A DNA stretch of 34,433 nucleotides, from positions 1-34,433 of the forward strand of contig JAEUUE010000017.1 in NCBI GenBank assembly GCA_016787605.1, read 5' to 3'. A model generated the notes under the pieces. The model was given only the letters and a program-made list of their open reading frames with translations, had not been told where the DNA came from and ran no database searches. The DNA comes from Cyclobacteriaceae bacterium. GTDB taxonomy: Bacteria; Bacteroidota; Bacteroidia; Cytophagales; Cyclobacteriaceae. Shown here piece after piece: positions 32,952 to 34,433 of the stretch (the first letter of the stretch is position 1; each line of letters opens with the position of its first letter). The translations under genes and the position numbers were made by a program.

Positions 32952-34313
32952 GAGTCCATATTTCTCCATCCGCCGGTAGAGCGACGCCCGGGTCAGCCCC
33001 AGTTCGTCAGCGGCCTTGGAGATGTTGCCGTTATGCAATTGGAGGGCTTTCACCACGGCGGCTTTTTCCACTTCATCCAGGTTAAGGGTATCCGGGTTCA
33101 TTGATACTTCGCCCTTGCGGGAGAAGAGAAAGTCGGATTCCTGAAGGGTAGGGGAATCGGCCATAATCACGGCGCGTTCGATGGCATGCTGAAGCTCCCG
33201 CACGTTGCCGGGCCAGGGGTACTTCTTGAGCTTGGTCATTGCCTCCGGCGATATGGACAGCACCTCCTTGTGGTATTTGCGGCTATAATAGTCGAGGAAG
33301 TGGTTGGCCAGCATGGGAATATCGTCGATGCGTTCACAGAGCGGCGGAATGCGGATTTCCACCGTGTTGATGCGATAGAGCAGGTCCTGGCGGAAGCGCC
33401 CGTCTTTCACCATCTGTTCCAGGGGCATGTTGGTGGCGCAGATGAGGCGGATGTTCACTTCGATACTCGTGTTGGAGCCCACGCGGGTGATGCGGCGCGA
33501 TTGCAGGGCGCTGAGGAGTTTGCTCTGCAAGTTGAGGCTCAGGTTGCCGATCTCGTCGAGGAAAAGCGTTCCGTCGTTGGCGAGTTCGAAGCGGCCCGGG
33601 CGATCTTCACGTGCATCGGTGAAGGAGCCTTTCTTGTGACCGAAGAGTTCGCTTTCAAACAGGGTCTCCGTGATGGCGCCCATGTCGACCGCGACGAACG
33701 AGCTGTCTTTCCGGAGCGACTTTTGGTGGATGGCGCGAGCCACGAGTTCTTTCCCGGTTCCGTTTTCACCGAGGATGAGCACGTTGGCGTCGGTGGCCGC
33801 CACCCGGTCGATGAGGGAGTAGACTTCCTTCATGGCGGTGCTGGTCCCGATGATGTCGCGGAACGGCTGGCTGATCTGCTCCTCCAGCATCTGCTTGGCC
33901 TTGCGCAGTTTGTCGACCTCGTTGTACGACCGCTTCAGTTTGATGGCCGTGGAAATAGTGGCGATAAGCTTTTCGTTTTGCCAAGGCTTGAGGATGAAAT
34001 CGGTGGCGCCTTCCTTCAATGCACGGACAGCCATCTCCACGTCGCCGAAGGCGGTAATCATGATCACGACGGCCTGAGGGTCGCGTTCCTTGATCTTGCC
34101 GAGCCATTCAAAGCCCTCTTTTCCGCTGGTGGTATCCTTGCTGAAGTTCATGTCCAGCAGGATGACATCGTACACGTCGTTGTTGAGGAGGAAGGGGATC
34201 TTATTGGGGTTCTTCTCGATGATGACCTGGTAGTTGTGCTTTTTCAGCAACATCTTGGCCGCGAGGAGTACATCCTCATCGTCATCAATCATCAAAATCT
34301 TTCCGTCGTTCAC
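32949..34313 (-). CDS. NtrC-family sigma-54-dependent response regulator
   Basis: This 454-residue regulator has a receiver domain (about 4-120; acid pocket D10-D12, phosphorylation site Asp54 in VILLDMNF, Thr in MITAFGD and Lys in LKPW), an AAA+ sigma-54 activation domain (about 145-380; Walker A GENGTGKE at 182-189, Walker B GTLFLDEIG), and a Fis-type HTH at the C-terminus (KAADELGLTRASLYRRMEKYGL). The sigma-54 contact loop reads GSFTDA at 229-234 instead of the classical GAFTGA. The start is a GTG at 34313; an in-frame TGA lies two codons upstream and the next ATG would cut the receiver. It should switch on sigma-54 promoters when phosphorylated. Its kinase is probably beyond the right edge. 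Confidence 0.93.
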   Translation of the reverse strand: MNDGKILMIDDDEDVLLAAKMLLKKHNYQVIIEKNPNKIPFLLNNDVYDVILLDMNFSKDTTSGKEGFEWLGKIKERDPQAVVIMITAFGDVEMAVRALKEGATDFILKPWQNEKLIATISTAIKLKRSYNEVDKLRKAKQMLEEQISQPFRDIIGTSTAMKEVYSLIDRVAATDANVLILGENGTGKELVARAIHQKSLRKDSSFVAVDMGAITETLFESELFGHKKGSFTDAREDRPGRFELANDGTLFLDEIGNLSLNLQSKLLSALQSRRITRVGSNTSIEVNIRLICATNMPLEQMVKDGRFRQDLLYRINTVEIRIPPLCERIDDIPMLANHFLDYYSRKYHKEVLSISPEAMTKLKKYPWPGNVRELQHAIERAVIMADSPTLQESDFLFSRKGEVSMNPDTLNLDEVEKAAVVKALQLHNGNISKAADELGLTRASLYRRMEKYGL

Positions 34314-34433
34314 GTTTCAGGCGGTTTAGGTACCCATTGGTTAAGGAAAAAGCGTGCCAGTGCCCCCAGGGGCCCATTCAGGCCTTTTCACTGCCCGCTG
34401 TTGTTCCGGGGTGAACAAAGGTGTTCATATTCG

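Noticed and set aside
13484-34313. Treating the histidine kinase (13484-14872) and the NtrC-like regulator (32949-34313) as a cognate pair
   Set aside because: They are 18 kb apart with unrelated loci between them. The regulator lies at the window edge, so its kinase may be just outside.
34314-34433. Possible gene or promoter at the right edge
   Set aside because: The 120 bases hold no coding frame with recognisable content and no exact TAnnTTTG box on the strand leading to the regulator; only a small GC-rich palindrome around CCCCAGGGG is visible.

Overview
The window looks like a chromosomal segment of a Bacteroidota bacterium, most likely from the Cytophagales side of the phylum (Chryseolinea/Ohtaekwangia-like; this is inference). 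The reasons are a SusC/SusD/SusE-type glycan uptake locus, two proteins ending in type IX secretion (T9SS) sorting domains, scarce Shine-Dalgarno sites, -7 boxes of the TAnnTTTG kind, a composition that looks close to balanced GC by eye, and a sensor built from repeated coiled-coil/sensor modules typical of this phylum. No rRNA, tRNA, CRISPR array, insertion sequence or phage gene was seen.

Layout: (1) 1-2840, minus: the N-terminal ~946 residues of a giant repeat sensor that runs off the left edge. (2) 3000-3404: a small GxxExxY (PD-(D/E)xK-like) gene lying between inverted repeats, followed by a convergent DUF4242 gene. (3) 3805-9831, plus: a four-gene cluster of two paralogous FAD/amine-oxidase-like flavoproteins (the second fused to a four-helix membrane domain), a membrane-bound class III adenylate cyclase and a patatin-like lipase. 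(4) 9905-18288, minus: a DPP4-like peptidase, a diacylglycerol-kinase-family lipid kinase, an acyl carrier protein, an NtrY/NtrB-like histidine kinase, a vanadium-haloperoxidase/PAP2-type lipoprotein and a T9SS-exported FG-GAP/ASPIC-UnbV protein. (5) 18510-31044, plus: an alpha-glucan (starch/maltodextrin-like) utilisation locus, susC-susD-susE-like, a terminator, then three different GH13 enzymes. (6) 31165-32829: a Tat-exported YtcJ-like amidohydrolase bordered on both sides by degenerate heptamer arrays. (7) 32949-34313, minus: an NtrC-family sigma-54 response regulator.

How the parts fit: in region 5 the SusD/SusE lipoproteins should capture alpha-glucan at the surface, the T9SS-exported GH13 should cleave it outside, SusC should import oligosaccharides, and the two other signal-peptide GH13 enzymes should finish the work in the periplasm. 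Regions 3 and 4 share a lipid/membrane theme (patatin, lipid kinase, ACP, membrane flavoprotein). The least explained parts are the four-gene flavoprotein-cyclase-patatin cluster, the GxxExxY cassette with its inverted repeats plus a related solo palindrome 9 kb away, the alternating module order of the giant sensor, and the heptamer arrays around the amidohydrolase.
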